A stretch of DNA of 64,000 nt, taken from NCBI GenBank assembly GCA_963665085.2, contig CAXXXS010000001.1:3906001-3970000 (forward strand), given 5' to 3'. Positions 17,523 to 25,218 of this stretch are shown in pieces (the stretch's first letter is position 1; each line of letters begins with the position of its first letter). The notes beneath the pieces were generated by a model. That model was not told where the DNA came from and did not search any database. It saw only the letters and a list, made by a program, of their open reading frames with translations. The translations under genes and the position numbers were made by a program. This DNA comes from G963665085 sp963665085. GTDB lineage: Bacteria; Bacteroidota; Bacteroidia; Bacteroidales; JAAAOM01.

Positions 17523-17550
17523 TTAATACAAAATTAACATTAAATTAACA
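17523..17550 (-). promoter_or_regulatory. Three TTAACA-type direct repeats with 11-bp pitch
   Basis: TTAATA (17523), TTAACA (17534) and TTAACA (17545) are exactly 11 bp apart. The spacing and hexamer resemble PhoP/PhoB boxes (TTAACA-N5-TTAACA). They lie upstream of the minus-strand MORN-like gene. A further TTAACA pair, with 10-bp pitch, is at 17686-17701. AT-rich DNA makes chance matches possible. Confidence 0.4.
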
Positions 17551-17607
17551 TTAGCCAAAATATTTTTTGAATTATATAGTGGGTAGTTGTAATTTTTTTT
17601 TGTTAAT

Positions 17608-17624
17608 GTCATCTTTAAGATGAC
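17608..17624. promoter_or_regulatory. 17-bp palindrome GTCATCTT-T-AAGATGAC
   Basis: A perfect 8-bp inverted repeat with a single central base. There is no T-run on either side, so it is more operator-like than terminator-like. It lies between the promoters of the MORN-like gene and the small transcript. Confidence 0.4.
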
Positions 17625-17753
17625 AAATCCATCTGATAATAACAGTAAATATTATTTTATTGCTATATCCAGTTTTTTCAGGGAATTAACATTTTTTAAC
17701 ATTCTTACTGCTTACACTATGCAATAAATTAGGTCCTTTTATTGTTAATATAA

Positions 17754-17765
17754 TGATGAATATCA
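17754..17765 (+). promoter_or_regulatory. TGAT-N4-ATCA box (CRP/FNR type) before small transcript 1
   Basis: TGATGAATATCA matches the core of the FNR-type site (TGAT-N4-ATCA). Its centre is 64.5 bp upstream of the -7 element at 17824. The second small transcript has the same arrangement. Confidence 0.5.
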
Positions 17766-17799
17766 CCAATTGATAGTAATTAACATCATTTGCAAGTTC

Positions 17800-17831
17800 T
17801 TGACTTAGAAAGTTAATTGTGCGTATATTTG
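17800..17831 (+). promoter_or_regulatory. Bacteroidota promoter of small transcript 1
   Basis: TTGAC at 17800 and TATATTTG at 17824-17831 match the Bacteroidota -33 and -7 (TAnnTTTG) elements with a 21-bp spacer. Transcription should start near 17838. Confidence 0.6.
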
Positions 17832-17837
17832 AATAAA

Positions 17838-17922
17838 GATATTCTTTCATAGGTTTTAGTTAGTTTTAGTTAGTAGTTTAGTTAGTTAAAGATTTCCCCG
17901 ATGCCAGTCGGGGATTTTTTTT
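17838..17922 (+). ncRNA. Putative small RNA, copy 1 (TTTAGTTAG-repeat family)
   Basis: A promoter at 17800-17831 and an intrinsic terminator at 17895-17922 define a transcript of about 85 nt. It has stop codons in every frame, so it is not coding. The body carries three to four repeats of TTTTAGTTAG, then GTTAAAGA directly before the terminator stem. A second unit at 20900-21001 shares the start (TTTCATAG...), the repeat and the GTTAAAGA, but has an unrelated terminator stem. The pairing of a conserved body with a changed terminator speaks for a trans-acting RNA. The LRR gene downstream starts 119 bp past the terminator and has its own weak promoter, so a leader RNA is less likely. Confidence 0.5.
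17895..17922 (+). terminator. Intrinsic terminator of small transcript 1
   Basis: TCCCCGA / TCGGGGA stem (17895-17901 with 17908-17914), a 6-nt loop and a run of eight T's. Confidence 0.85.
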
Positions 17923-18040
17923 GCTTATTACTCAAATAAGTTTCTTTATTAAGTAGCGTATTTTATAGTTTTTTATTTATAAGTAACAATTATCTTCGCG
18001 ATGCGTTAATATTCACTATAGATAAAATAATTTTTAAATT

Positions 18041-19321
18041 ATGAGATTTAGGGCATTCTATTTATTTTTTTGTATTACATTTTTTATTTTACCCGTAAAG
18101 GCACAAAAAAAAACTAAGATACTTACAAGTGAACAACTTGAAAATCAAAAGGTTTATCGTTCTATCGATGAGGCAATGTATAATAAGAAACGTGTTTACA
18201 GGTTAAATCTAGATGGACAAAAACTTTCTGAATTACCGGATAATTTTGAGAAACTTAAAAAAGTACAGGAGATTTATTTACGCAATAATAATTTTACAGA
18301 AATACCAGCAGTGCTCTTTCAATTGCCGAATCTTCAAAAATTAATGCTGGGAGAAAATAAATTAACAGAAATATCTCCTGAAATTACGAAACTTATAAAT
18401 CTGGAAGAATTAGATTTATTCTCCAATAAATTAACAACACTACCCTCTGAAATTGGGCAATTAAAAAAACTTCAAAAGATTGATTTAAATTGGAATAGCA
18501 TAGAATCTTTACCGGATGAAATTTGTGAATTAACTAACCTGGAATATTTATACCTGGATAAAAATCAATTAACTGAATTGCCAAATAACATTGGGGATTT
18601 ATCAAAACTAAAAGAAATTAAACTTTATAATAATAAATTAGCGAATGTCCCAGAATCTTTTGGCAGCCTGAATGGTTTAACAGAATTAAATTTAAGTGAA
18701 AATCAAATAACTGATATTCCAGGATCTATTGGAGAATTAACTAATTTGTTGACACTTAATTTGTTTAAAAATAAAATTTCCGTTGTGCCAGAGTCTCTAT
18801 CAGGACTTATAAACCTTAAAGAATTAAACTTTTCCAGCAATGAAATTACGAGTATAAAAGGTAATTCAGTAAATTTACCTTCACTAGAGATATTAAATCT
18901 TAGTTTAAACAAGATATCTGTATTTTCTCCCAATACTGATAAGTTAGGTAGTTTAGAACGTCTTGATTTAGAGTTAAATAATTTAGCTTCGATTCCATCG
19001 TCTGTAATAAAACTTACTACATTGACATATCTTAATTTGTCAAGAAATAAAATTCAAAAACTTGAGGAAAATATTGGGGGTTTAAATGCTTTGAAGGAAT
19101 TAAATCTCTCTGAAAATAAAATATATAGTGTATCAAAAAGGATTGGTAATTTATCTCAGTTAGAAGTTCTGGATTTGAGTTCTAATGAAATAATATTTAT
19201 ACCTAAACAGGCTGCCGGAATGAAGAGCCTAAAGGAGTTTTACCTTTCTGATAATAAAATTAGTAGTAGTAGGAAAAAGCTTGTGTTGGGATATTTTCCT
19301 GATGCTAAAGTTTCATTGTAA
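18041..19321 (+). CDS. Secreted leucine-rich-repeat protein
   Basis: 426 residues with a signal peptide (cleavage probably after PVKAQ). From about residue 55 to the end there are some 15-16 leucine-rich repeats of 23 residues with the bacterial/typical pattern LxxLxLxxNxLxxLPxxIxxLxx (for example LEELDLFSNKLTTLP). The repeats make up the whole mature protein; there is no enzymatic domain or sorting tag. Such solenoids bind proteins; the partner is unknown. A weak promoter-like TATCTTCG lies about 45 bp upstream. It is a monocistronic plus-strand gene. Confidence 0.85.
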   Translation: MRFRAFYLFFCITFFILPVKAQKKTKILTSEQLENQKVYRSIDEAMYNKKRVYRLNLDGQKLSELPDNFEKLKKVQEIYLRNNNFTEIPAVLFQLPNLQKLMLGENKLTEISPEITKLINLEELDLFSNKLTTLPSEIGQLKKLQKIDLNWNSIESLPDEICELTNLEYLYLDKNQLTELPNNIGDLSKLKEIKLYNNKLANVPESFGSLNGLTELNLSENQITDIPGSIGELTNLLTLNLFKNKISVVPESLSGLINLKELNFSSNEITSIKGNSVNLPSLEILNLSLNKISVFSPNTDKLGSLERLDLELNNLASIPSSVIKLTTLTYLNLSRNKIQKLEENIGGLNALKELNLSENKIYSVSKRIGNLSQLEVLDLSSNEIIFIPKQAAGMKSLKEFYLSDNKISSSRKKLVLGYFPDAKVSL

Positions 19322-19375
19322 GGATTTTCTTTGTTTTGAAGTTGAATGAAATTTTAAAATTTACTTTTTGAAGAT

Positions 19376-19404
19376 AAAAAAACGCAAGGCAAATGCCCTG
19401 CGTT
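19376..19404 (-). terminator. Intrinsic terminator of the C1 peptidase gene
   Basis: On the minus strand an 11-bp stem with one G-T wobble (19381-19404, 2-nt loop) is followed by a T-run. It is 29 bp past the peptidase stop at 19433. Confidence 0.8.
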
Positions 19405-19432
19405 AGTTCTGAAATTAGTATAAAAGAGAAAA

Positions 19433-20623
19433 TTATAGTTCTAATTTTTCGCGTATCTCCTTAGGTATAGAATTTTTATTTACCAGGGCAGATACTGTTT
19501 TGTATTTAACATATGCTTCAGAAACAAATAGATAACCATCAAATGGATTATCAGTGCCCCATGAGTTTTTTACTTTATAATATTTCTTGCCATTTTGGTC
19601 GATTGAAATACCAACTATGTGCATCCCGTGATCATCGGTTGTTTCATAATTATCAAATGCTTTCTGACGTAGATCCTGGGTAATTTGCATTTCCTTAACT
19701 GGTTTTTCAAAACTAAATAATTCAGTTTCTTTTTCTGAAGGAGATAATTTATCCCATTTTTCACGGTCTGAACCACTTAGGTTATTATATTCAATATCAG
19801 GAACAACAGCAATCCCATTTCTCCATGAAAATCCTTTTTCGCTGACGTCACTGGCCCATGCAATACTATAATTATTTGTTAAAGCACTGTCAAAAACCTG
19901 AATTAATTCATCAAGCGGCAAGTTGTATGCTTTTCCCCAAGACCAGTTATCGGGTACTTCTAATACAAATTTTTCGTAAAATGGATGATGAGTGAATGAT
20001 GTAATTAATACATAGTCGTCCATATTTAAACCAAGTGAGTTTGCAAACTCTACAGGAGTATATTTTTTGCCTTTGTATTTAAATTTTTCAGGGGTGTTTC
20101 CTAGGTAAGTATCCAGAATTTTATCGTATCCCTCTTTCCAAACAGGGGTTAATTTTTTGTTTTTGTTTTCAATAACGCCTTCAACATAGTCTTTAAGAAG
20201 ATTATCCATTTCGCCATGAATGTGTTTTGATTCTCCAATTTCTAAGCCGGTATATACTTCGTCGGGCACTATACCATATTTATTAATCATATCAATAACA
20301 TCATTTAAAGCACCCCCACCTGTGAAGTTTATAGAACCATGCATGCGGACAAATTTTTCGGCTTTCTCATCATATGTATTACGTACAATCCACATTTCAG
20401 ATAGATCATAAGAACCTTTGTTAAGTCGCATTAACTCAGATTCTAAAAAAGAAATGGAGCTGAAACTCCAACAAGTACTGGATTTATATTGATTTTTAAC
20501 ATCGGTTACAGAAACTTCATTAATTACTTCAAATTGAAATCCATTAAAAATAATAATTGGGTTATGTGCAAATATGGTTTGGAAAGTAATAGTAAAAATA
20601 CTAATTAATATTCCTCTTCTCAT
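19433..20623 (-). CDS. Exported C1-family cysteine peptidase (bleomycin hydrolase/PepC-like)
   Basis: 396 residues. The catalytic Cys is in SSTCWSFSS (about C51), His is in DDHGMHIVG (about residue 351) and Asn is in KVKNSWGTDNPF (about residue 368), the order of the C1B aminopeptidase C family. The gap with DEVYTGLEIG and WSWGKAYNLPLDEL also fits. An N-terminal hydrophobic segment (ILISIFTITFQTIFAH) suggests export to the periplasm, as for many Bacteroidota members. It should cleave peptides from the N-terminus. It is monocistronic. Confidence 0.85.
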   Translation of the reverse strand: MRRGILISIFTITFQTIFAHNPIIIFNGFQFEVINEVSVTDVKNQYKSSTCWSFSSISFLESELMRLNKGSYDLSEMWIVRNTYDEKAEKFVRMHGSINFTGGGALNDVIDMINKYGIVPDEVYTGLEIGESKHIHGEMDNLLKDYVEGVIENKNKKLTPVWKEGYDKILDTYLGNTPEKFKYKGKKYTPVEFANSLGLNMDDYVLITSFTHHPFYEKFVLEVPDNWSWGKAYNLPLDELIQVFDSALTNNYSIAWASDVSEKGFSWRNGIAVVPDIEYNNLSGSDREKWDKLSPSEKETELFSFEKPVKEMQITQDLRQKAFDNYETTDDHGMHIVGISIDQNGKKYYKVKNSWGTDNPFDGYLFVSEAYVKYKTVSALVNKNSIPKEIREKLEL

Positions 20624-20816
20624 GCTCTAGTTAAATTAGTAAATAAAAGTCTTTAGCTTATGCCCCAAATATGAAAAAAAAATATTAACAAACCAATTTT
20701 ATTTGATAGAATTATTTAGCGTTAAATTAACATCTCGGTAAACGTTATGTAATTTTGGGGTTTATTATTATTCGTGTTAGCTAAATTTGATTTTACTATA
20801 AATTACTTTTTTAGAG

Positions 20817-20828
20817 TGATGTATATCA
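20817..20828 (+). promoter_or_regulatory. TGAT-N4-ATCA box (CRP/FNR type) before small transcript 2
   Basis: TGATGTATATCA has its centre 63.5 bp upstream of the TATATATA element at 20886. It matches the box at 17754-17765 in core, flanks (ATATCA-CA) and distance. Confidence 0.5.
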
Positions 20829-20885
20829 TCATTTAACGATAAGGAATCTCAATGTTTTTTATGTCACAAAATTCTATTGTAGGCG

Positions 20886-20893
20886 TATATATA
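20886..20893 (+). promoter_or_regulatory. Promoter -7 region of small transcript 2
   Basis: TATATATA takes the place of TATATTTG in the homologous region ATTGT-GCGTATAT...AATAAA seen at 17816-17837. It deviates from TAnnTTTG, so the promoter may depend on an activator. Confidence 0.4.
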
Positions 20894-20899
20894 ATAAAA

Positions 20900-21001
20900 A
20901 GGTTTTTTTCATAGTAATAGGTTTAGTTAGGTAATTCATTATTAGGGTTTAGTTGGTTAAAGAACGAAGCTGTCTCTCCCAAAGACAGCTTCTTCTTTTT
21001 T
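20900..21001 (+). ncRNA. Putative small RNA, copy 2 (TTTAGTTAG-repeat family)
   Basis: The promoter-like region at 20886-20893 and the terminator at 20966-21001 define a transcript of about 100 nt in the gap between two minus-strand genes. It shares TTTTTCATAG, two TTTAGTT units and GTTAAAGA with copy 1 at 17838-17922. The terminator stem is unrelated (GAAGCTGTCT arms). No plus-strand gene follows, so it cannot be a leader. Stops occur in all frames. Confidence 0.5.
20966..21001 (+). terminator. Intrinsic terminator of small transcript 2
   Basis: A perfect 10-bp stem (20966-20975 with 20983-20992), a 7-nt loop and TTCTTTTTT. Confidence 0.85.
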
Positions 21002-21003
21002 AT

Positions 21004-21036
21004 ACAAAAAAGGTGATAAGAAAAATCTTATCACCT
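21004..21036 (-). terminator. Intrinsic terminator of the acidic-protein gene
   Basis: A perfect 10-bp stem (21011-21020 with 21027-21036) is followed on the minus strand by TTTTTTG. It lies 25 bp past the stop at 21061 and faces the terminator of small transcript 2. Confidence 0.85.
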
Positions 21037-21060
21037 CGTTACAGTTCCTTCGTAAATCAA

Positions 21061-21369
21061 TTAGTCGTCTAAATCTTCATCCGATAGAGAGTCTGCATCT
21101 ATTCCATCAATATTAAAATCATCTCTTAGATTTCCATCATCATCGTAATCGCTGTCTTCTTCAATAATTTTTTCAGCTTCTTCTTCTGTCATTCGGATTA
21201 GATAGTAGATCTCTTCTGTTTCAAAAGGTAAAGCCGAAACAATTTTACCTTCTGAATTACTGTATGAGATAAGGTTTTGTGCAAAACCTTCAGGATACTC
21301 AACTTTAACCTGATTTATGACTTCTTCTGGTAGATTGTCATAGTCTTTAACGATTCTCTTCTTTGCCAT
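21061..21369 (-). CDS. Small acidic cytoplasmic protein of unknown function
   Basis: 102 residues with no signal peptide or membrane segment. The N-terminal half (KRIVKDYDNLPEEVINQVK, then GKIVSALPFETEEIYYLIRM) looks folded. The last 35 residues are almost entirely Asp/Glu/Ser, ending DSLSDEDLDD. Similar small proteins are common in Bacteroidota and are sometimes mislabelled DNA primase; nothing here supports that. It is monocistronic with its own terminator. Confidence 0.75.
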   Translation of the reverse strand: MAKKRIVKDYDNLPEEVINQVKVEYPEGFAQNLISYSNSEGKIVSALPFETEEIYYLIRMTEEEAEKIIEEDSDYDDDGNLRDDFNIDGIDADSLSDEDLDD

Positions 21370-21610
21370 ATCTATATATTAAATCAAGATATATACTTAG
21401 GTAATTCAATAATTAAATTTATAAAATCTTATTTGTTATCACGAAACAAAAATTCCAAAAAAAATTGAAAAACCATACATTCTTGCAGCTATTTTTTATT
21501 TTTTTTTTCTTTTGTTGATGAATTGTTTTGTAATGGGCTGATATTTAATTGTTTGTTTGTTTTGCTCTTGAAAGTGGAATTTTATCATAATATTTCTAAT
21601 CTTCAAAATC

Positions 21611-21618
21611 TATTTTTG
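21611..21618 (+). promoter_or_regulatory. Bacteroidota -7 element of the yitT-like gene
   Basis: TATTTTTG matches TAnnTTTG and lies 15 bp before the ATG at 21634, giving a very short leader. Confidence 0.6.
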
Positions 21619-21633
21619 CGGAAAATTTGAGAT

Positions 21634-22548
21634 ATGAATAGTTTTAATAAGACAAAGAACATTCTGTTTAATGACAATTTAAGGAGTTATCTATTTATTA
21701 TAGTTGGATCTATGATATTGGCCTTAAGTTTTGTTTTGTTTATTACTCCTTATAAAATTGTCCCTGGAGGTGTTTATGGTATTGGAATAGTTGTACATTA
21801 CTTAACGAAAGGGATGTTTAGTTTCGCCCCTGATGGTTTTCCTGTTGGAGCCTTTGGCTTATTGCTAAATGTTCCGTTAACATATCTCGGTATACGTGTT
21901 TTGGGACCCAGATTTGGTGTGAAAACGGTTGTTGGGTTTGTATTATCTTCTGTTTTTATTGATTTATTCACATACTTACTGGGAGAAGAACCATTAGTCC
22001 AAGATGAACCTTTCCTTGCATCAATTTTTGGTGGTGTTATGTGTGGTTTTGGTTTAGGATTAATTTTTAAATCAAAAGCAACATCAGGGGGCTCTGATAT
22101 TATAGCAATGATTTTTGCCAAATTTACCAAATTACCTCCCGGACAAGTTCTAATCTATGTAGACTCTTTGATTGTTATTTTTGGATTAGTTGTATTTAAA
22201 GATTGGAAAGTTCCTCTTTATTCGTGGATCGTAATTTTTATTACCGGTAAAGTTATCGATTCAACACTCCAAGGTGTGAATTATGGAAAAGCAGTTTTTA
22301 TAATTTCAGAAAAATACGACGAGATTCGTCAAAAGATATTATTTGATCTGGAACGTGGAGGTACTTTACTTCATGGAGAAGGTATGTATTCAGAACAAAA
22401 AAAGAAGATTATCTATACGAACGTTAACAGGAGAGAACTGGTTGCTTTACAAGAATATATTAAAGAAGTTGATCCTGATGCGTTTATGACAGTTTTTAAT
22501 GCAAATGAAATCATAGGTGATGGTTTTAAACCTATAAATGAAATATGA
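21634..22548 (+). CDS. YitT-family membrane protein (DUF161 + DUF2179)
   Basis: 304 residues. The first 215 hold five to six membrane helices with the YitT signatures TPYKIVPGGVYGIGIV, GGVMCGFGLGLIFKSKATSGGSDIIA and TGKVIDSTLQG. The last 85 residues form a DUF2179 domain (ERGGTLLHGEGMYS..., then DPDAFMTVFNANEIIG). The family sits in the inner membrane; its role is not settled. It has its own promoter 15 bp upstream of the start and appears monocistronic. Confidence 0.88.
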   Translation: MNSFNKTKNILFNDNLRSYLFIIVGSMILALSFVLFITPYKIVPGGVYGIGIVVHYLTKGMFSFAPDGFPVGAFGLLLNVPLTYLGIRVLGPRFGVKTVVGFVLSSVFIDLFTYLLGEEPLVQDEPFLASIFGGVMCGFGLGLIFKSKATSGGSDIIAMIFAKFTKLPPGQVLIYVDSLIVIFGLVVFKDWKVPLYSWIVIFITGKVIDSTLQGVNYGKAVFIISEKYDEIRQKILFDLERGGTLLHGEGMYSEQKKKIIYTNVNRRELVALQEYIKEVDPDAFMTVFNANEIIGDGFKPINEI

Positions 22549-22631
22549 AAGGCCCCTTGATAATAATTATATAAAATCGTTAAGTTTTTATCCTTTCGTG
22601 ATCTGATTGAATGAAATAAAATTGGTTTTGA

Positions 22632-22639
22632 TATTTTTG
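22632..22639 (+). promoter_or_regulatory. Bacteroidota -7 element of the ankyrin-protein gene
   Basis: TATTTTTG matches TAnnTTTG, 17 bp before the ATG at 22656. A TTG about 22 bp further upstream can serve as -33. Confidence 0.6.
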
Positions 22640-22655
22640 CACAAAAATAAATTGA

Positions 22656-24077
22656 ATGAATTTTTCGAAGGCAATAATATTTGTTGCATTTTTTTTGTTG
22701 TCGTTTATAAAAATTGTATATGCGCAATCTTTAGATATTCAAACTGATACAACAGGTTATATAAAAGGTGAAAATGATTATAATTTGTTAGTCGCTTCGG
22801 AGAAAGGTATTCTTTCTGATGTTGAAATGTTCTTAAAAGCAGGGGCTGACATAAATACGAAAACATTAGAAGGGGTTACACCTTTAATGTACGCAGCACA
22901 GAAAGGTTATTTAGAGATTGTTGAATTTCTTCTGGAAAAAGGGGCAGACGCTGAATTGAAACCCCTTGATGGACTCTCAGCTCTTCATTCTGCGGTTATG
23001 TTTAATCAACTTGATGTGGTTGAGTTATTAATAAGAAAAGAAGTAAATATTAATATTCAGGATAAAAAGGATGTTACTCCTCTAATGTATGCCATTGCAT
23101 ATGATTATTTTGTTATGGCTGATATGCTTATATATTATGGGGCATCTTTAAATTCTGTAGATAAATATGGAAATTCGCCTTTAACTGTAGCTGCTTATGT
23201 AGGAAGTTTTGAACTCACAAAATTACTGCTTGAAAACGGAGCAGATGTAGACCATCAGGATGAAAAAGGAAATACACCTTTAATTATAGCTTCGCAATTC
23301 GGCTATAATGATATTGCAGATCTTCTGATTCTATATAGCGCAGATATTAATATTCAGAACTATTCTAATTTATCTGCTTTACATTATGCTGTTGATTCAA
23401 ATAATAATGAGTTGGTGAAACTTCTTACACGCAAAGGCGCTAATGTAAATCAAAATGTTAGTTATGCTGAAAATCTGCTCACAATTGCGAACAGAAATAA
23501 GAATGATAGTATAAAAACTTTGTTGCAAGAGCATGGTTTGAAAAAGAATTATTATCCTCATATCTCTGCTTTTAGTATGGGGATAAATATGGATTTTAAT
23601 GCTGATGATTATATGAACGGCCTGCAATTTATGTTCGACGAAGAGAAATATAAATTTAGTTTAAATGCAGGTTTTGAGTTTCGCCCTAAACGTATCAGTG
23701 TTCTTGAAGAAAAAGAAGATAATTTATATTATCAGTTTTGGGAGAGGCGATCAATTTTATATGCAGGCGGGCTTAAATCTTTTCAACTTCATGAAATTTC
23801 ATACGATCAAAGTATTGAAATGTTTATTGCCGCAAATGTAGGTTATACCTGGGGGAATTACAGGGGATATATTCAGGGGCCTGATTCAAAATTTGTTTTT
23901 ATGCCTGAAGCCGGACTTATGGTAAGAAAATCTCATTCCAGGTTCATTTTTTCATACCAGTATAAAGATTTTAAGATAGAAGATGTCTCACCTCATCGTT
24001 TTAATTTTAGTATGATGTTTACAGTTAATTTTGTAAACAATAAATTTAAAACACATTATATCAGTTGGTTAAAATGA
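22656..24077 (+). CDS. Exported ankyrin-repeat protein with C-terminal beta-barrel-like domain
   Basis: 473 residues with a signal peptide (cleavage near VYAQ). Seven or eight ankyrin repeats cover about residues 40-290 (for example GVTPLMYAAQKGYLEIVEFL and GNTPLIIASQFGYNDIADLL). The last 170 residues have alternating polar/aromatic strands (YKFSLNAGFEFRPKR..., SRFIFSYQYKDF) that end in FTVNFVNN, as in small outer membrane barrels. The ankyrin part would thus face the periplasm. Its stop overlaps the start of the next lipoprotein gene by ATGA, so the two are coupled. Confidence 0.82.
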   Translation: MNFSKAIIFVAFFLLSFIKIVYAQSLDIQTDTTGYIKGENDYNLLVASEKGILSDVEMFLKAGADINTKTLEGVTPLMYAAQKGYLEIVEFLLEKGADAELKPLDGLSALHSAVMFNQLDVVELLIRKEVNINIQDKKDVTPLMYAIAYDYFVMADMLIYYGASLNSVDKYGNSPLTVAAYVGSFELTKLLLENGADVDHQDEKGNTPLIIASQFGYNDIADLLILYSADINIQNYSNLSALHYAVDSNNNELVKLLTRKGANVNQNVSYAENLLTIANRNKNDSIKTLLQEHGLKKNYYPHISAFSMGINMDFNADDYMNGLQFMFDEEKYKFSLNAGFEFRPKRISVLEEKEDNLYYQFWERRSILYAGGLKSFQLHEISYDQSIEMFIAANVGYTWGNYRGYIQGPDSKFVFMPEAGLMVRKSHSRFIFSYQYKDFKIEDVSPHRFNFSMMFTVNFVNNKFKTHYISWLK

Positions 24078-24496
24078 AAATGTATATTGGCGTTGTTCTA
24101 GTTATTATTGTAATATTATTTGCTACATGTGAAGAAGATCCTCTTCTTTTAAATATTGATTGTGATGAATGCTATTATCCGGAGCCTGATAGTGCAGATC
24201 TTGTCGTTCATGTTACTTTAGATAATGATATTCAGGAAGTGCCTTTAGTATTTTATGAAGGGAAGGCAGATAGGAAAATTGTTGAATATGTTGATACAGC
24301 TCGAACTACACCGTATTATTTATACGTTAAAATAGGCAAACTATATTCTGTTGAAGCTAAATATCAACTCTCAAATAAAACAATAATTGCAGTTGATGGA
24401 ACAAAAATAAAAAGCAGGGAGGTAACAGATTATTGTTCGGAAACATGTTATGTTATGAGAAATAAAAATCTATATGTTGAGTTAAAAGAAAAATAA
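24074..24496 (+). CDS. Small lipoprotein of unknown function, coupled to the ankyrin protein
   Basis: 140 residues from the ATG at 24074, which overlaps the preceding stop by 4 bp (ATGA). A hydrophobic segment ends in a lipobox (ILFATC). The mature part has a CDECYYPEP motif, an ADLVVHVTL strand and a later pair of cysteines (YCSETCYVM), so disulfides are likely. I do not recognise a family. Translational coupling suggests it works with the ankyrin/beta-barrel protein at the outer membrane. Confidence 0.7.
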   Translation: MKMYIGVVLVIIVILFATCEEDPLLLNIDCDECYYPEPDSADLVVHVTLDNDIQEVPLVFYEGKADRKIVEYVDTARTTPYYLYVKIGKLYSVEAKYQLSNKTIIAVDGTKIKSREVTDYCSETCYVMRNKNLYVELKEK

Positions 24497-24576
24497 TGTG
24501 GAGTTTTTCAAAGGATTTTTCATGAAAATTGTAAGTCACCCAAAAAAATGTAATTTTTGCACGGCAATTAAAACAA

Positions 24577-25218
24577 ATGAAAGAAATTTTTAAACAAAAC
24601 AGATTTTTCTTAATACCATATTTTCTTGTATTTCTAATACTCATAGGAACAGTTTTAGTTATTTCAAAAGGCGAAATACATCTGTTTGTCAATAGGTTTC
24701 ATTGTTCTTTTTGTGACTTCTTTTTTAAATATTACACGAACATTGGTGATGGACTGACTATTGTAATAATTGCTGTTTTATTTGTTTTGTTTAGTTATAG
24801 GCAGACAATTATGATTCTGTCTACATTAATAGTGTCTGGTTTGTTGTCTCAGTTTTTTAAGAAAGTTATTTTCTCAGATGTAGTAAGACCTGTTAAGTAT
24901 TTTGAAAATATTGCAGATTTACATCTTGTAGATGGTGTAAAAACACTTTTATACCATTCATTTCCATCAGGACATACCACTACTGCATTTACTTTTTTCT
25001 TTTATTTATCTGTAATTTCAAAGAACCCATATCTCAAATTATTGTGGTTTATTCTTGCTTCTCTGGTTGGTTATAGCAGAATGTATCTGTCTCATCATTT
25101 TTTGCCAGATGTTTTATTTGGATCGTTTTTAGGTGTTATAACTACCTTTATGTTCGTTTTATTATTAGATAAATCGTTAGATGTGAAATCCCTAAACAGG
25201 GGATTGATAAAAAAATAA
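24577..25218 (+). CDS. PAP2-family membrane phosphatase
   Basis: 213 residues with about five to six membrane helices. The three phosphatase motifs are present: KKVIFSDVVRP (KxxxxxxRP), FPSGHTTTAF (PSGH) near residue 130 and SRMYLSHHFLPDVLFG (SRxxxxxHxxxD) near residue 167. These enzymes remove phosphates from lipid pyrophosphates or lipid A. The ArnT-like gene follows without a gap, so it may act on a polyprenyl (pyro)phosphate carrier or lipid A in the same pathway. Confidence 0.88.
   Translation: MKEIFKQNRFFLIPYFLVFLILIGTVLVISKGEIHLFVNRFHCSFCDFFFKYYTNIGDGLTIVIIAVLFVLFSYRQTIMILSTLIVSGLLSQFFKKVIFSDVVRPVKYFENIADLHLVDGVKTLLYHSFPSGHTTTAFTFFFYLSVISKNPYLKLLWFILASLVGYSRMYLSHHFLPDVLFGSFLGVITTFMFVLLLDKSLDVKSLNRGLIKK

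Larger units (their letters stand above)
17445..17753. other. Long intergenic stretch with several regulatory-looking motifs and no gene
   Basis: This is the left half of a 596-bp gap between the MORN-like gene and the LRR gene. It holds a TTAACA array (17523-17550), a 17-bp palindrome (17608-17624) and a second TTAACA pair (17686-17701). I see no coding frame on either strand. Confidence 0.5.

Noticed and set aside
17838..17922. Small transcript 1 as an attenuator leader of the LRR gene
   Set aside because: A homologous unit at 20900-21001 has no gene downstream on its strand, and the LRR gene has its own weak promoter after the terminator.
21798..22130. Minus-strand frame of 110 codons within the yitT-like gene
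   Set aside because: Shadow of a certain membrane protein on the plus strand, and without its own signals.
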